A stretch of DNA of 7,091 nucleotides from NCBI GenBank assembly GCA_030831135.1, contig JAURLR010000351.1, forward strand, positions 1 through 7,091, written 5' to 3'. Position numbers and translations under genes: made by a program. The notes under the pieces were generated by a model. That model made no database searches and had not been told where the DNA came from. It was given only the letters and a program-made list of their open reading frames with translations. Positions 7,027-7,091 of this stretch are shown one piece after another. Numbering within the stretch: the first letter of the stretch is position 1; every line of letters begins with the position of its first letter. This DNA comes from Alphaproteobacteria bacterium (GTDB lineage Bacteria; Pseudomonadota; Alphaproteobacteria; UBA6615).

Positions 7027-7091
7027 GCGGCAAGCGGTGCATCCCGCCATTTCGGCCGCAGCGCCAGCAAGCCGAAAACCAGCAGCAGGGC
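7023..7091 (-). CDS. C-terminal fragment of a convergent gene, probably a membrane protein
   Basis: Minus-strand reading from the window edge gives 22 codons ending in TAG at 7023. The sequence is a hydrophobic stretch, ALLLVFGLLALRP, followed by a short charged tail, KWRDAPLAA. This pattern fits a last membrane helix with a cytoplasmic tail. Its stop overlaps the stop of the plus-strand membrane-protein gene (shared CTAG). The fragment is too short to name a family, and a chance open frame of this length is possible, but the tail-to-tail arrangement and the absence of any other gene here support it. Confidence 0.5.
   Translation of the reverse strand, partial: ALLLVFGLLALRPKWRDAPLAA

Noticed and set aside
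1..7091. Search for mobile elements, CRISPR arrays, tRNA/rRNA genes, toxin-antitoxin or defence systems
   Set aside because: The window is almost fully covered by ordinary chromosomal genes. No terminal repeats, spaced direct repeats, tRNA-like arms or related protein motifs were seen.

Overview
The window looks like chromosomal DNA from a GC-rich alphaproteobacterium. The order pyrimidine 5'-nucleotidase (HAD) - dapD - dapE - small membrane protein is an arrangement I associate with Alphaproteobacteria, and the protein sequences fit that class. A possible CtrA box in the divergent promoter region would suit a Caulobacterales/Maricaulales/Rhodobacterales-type organism. Family or genus cannot be fixed from the sequence alone.

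Left part (about 1-3438, minus strand): a two-gene cyclic-di-GMP module. The upstream gene (3438 to 1711) encodes a soluble PAS - degenerate GGDEF - EAL protein with an apparently intact phosphodiesterase site. Its stop overlaps the start of the next gene by 4 bases (ATGA). That gene (1714 to the left edge) encodes a soluble PAS-like - PAS - GAF-like - GGDEF diguanylate cyclase with an intact active site and an RxxD inhibitory site. Synthesis and breakdown of c-di-GMP are therefore carried by two translationally coupled, sensor-equipped proteins. The cyclase is cut by the window edge only a few residues past its GGDEF domain.

Middle (3439-3596): a 158-bp divergent intergenic region. It holds a plausible promoter for the c-di-GMP pair: a TTAA-N7-TTAG element where a -35 would be, a TAGAAT -10, and a strong GGAGG ribosome binding site before a GTG start.

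Right part (3597-7026, plus strand): a HAD-family pyrimidine 5'-nucleotidase, an 87-bp gap with a TTGACA promoter candidate, then dapD, dapE and a five-helix membrane protein of unknown function, closely spaced as an operon. DapD and DapE catalyse two steps of the succinylase branch of meso-diaminopimelate/lysine synthesis, which feeds peptidoglycan and protein synthesis. The last 69 bases hold the C-terminal end of a convergent minus-strand gene, probably a membrane protein, whose stop codon overlaps that of the five-helix protein at CTAG.

No RNA genes, insertion sequences, CRISPR arrays, phage genes or defence systems were seen. The most interesting part is the coupled cyclase/phosphodiesterase pair and its promoter. 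The rest is ordinary housekeeping sequence.
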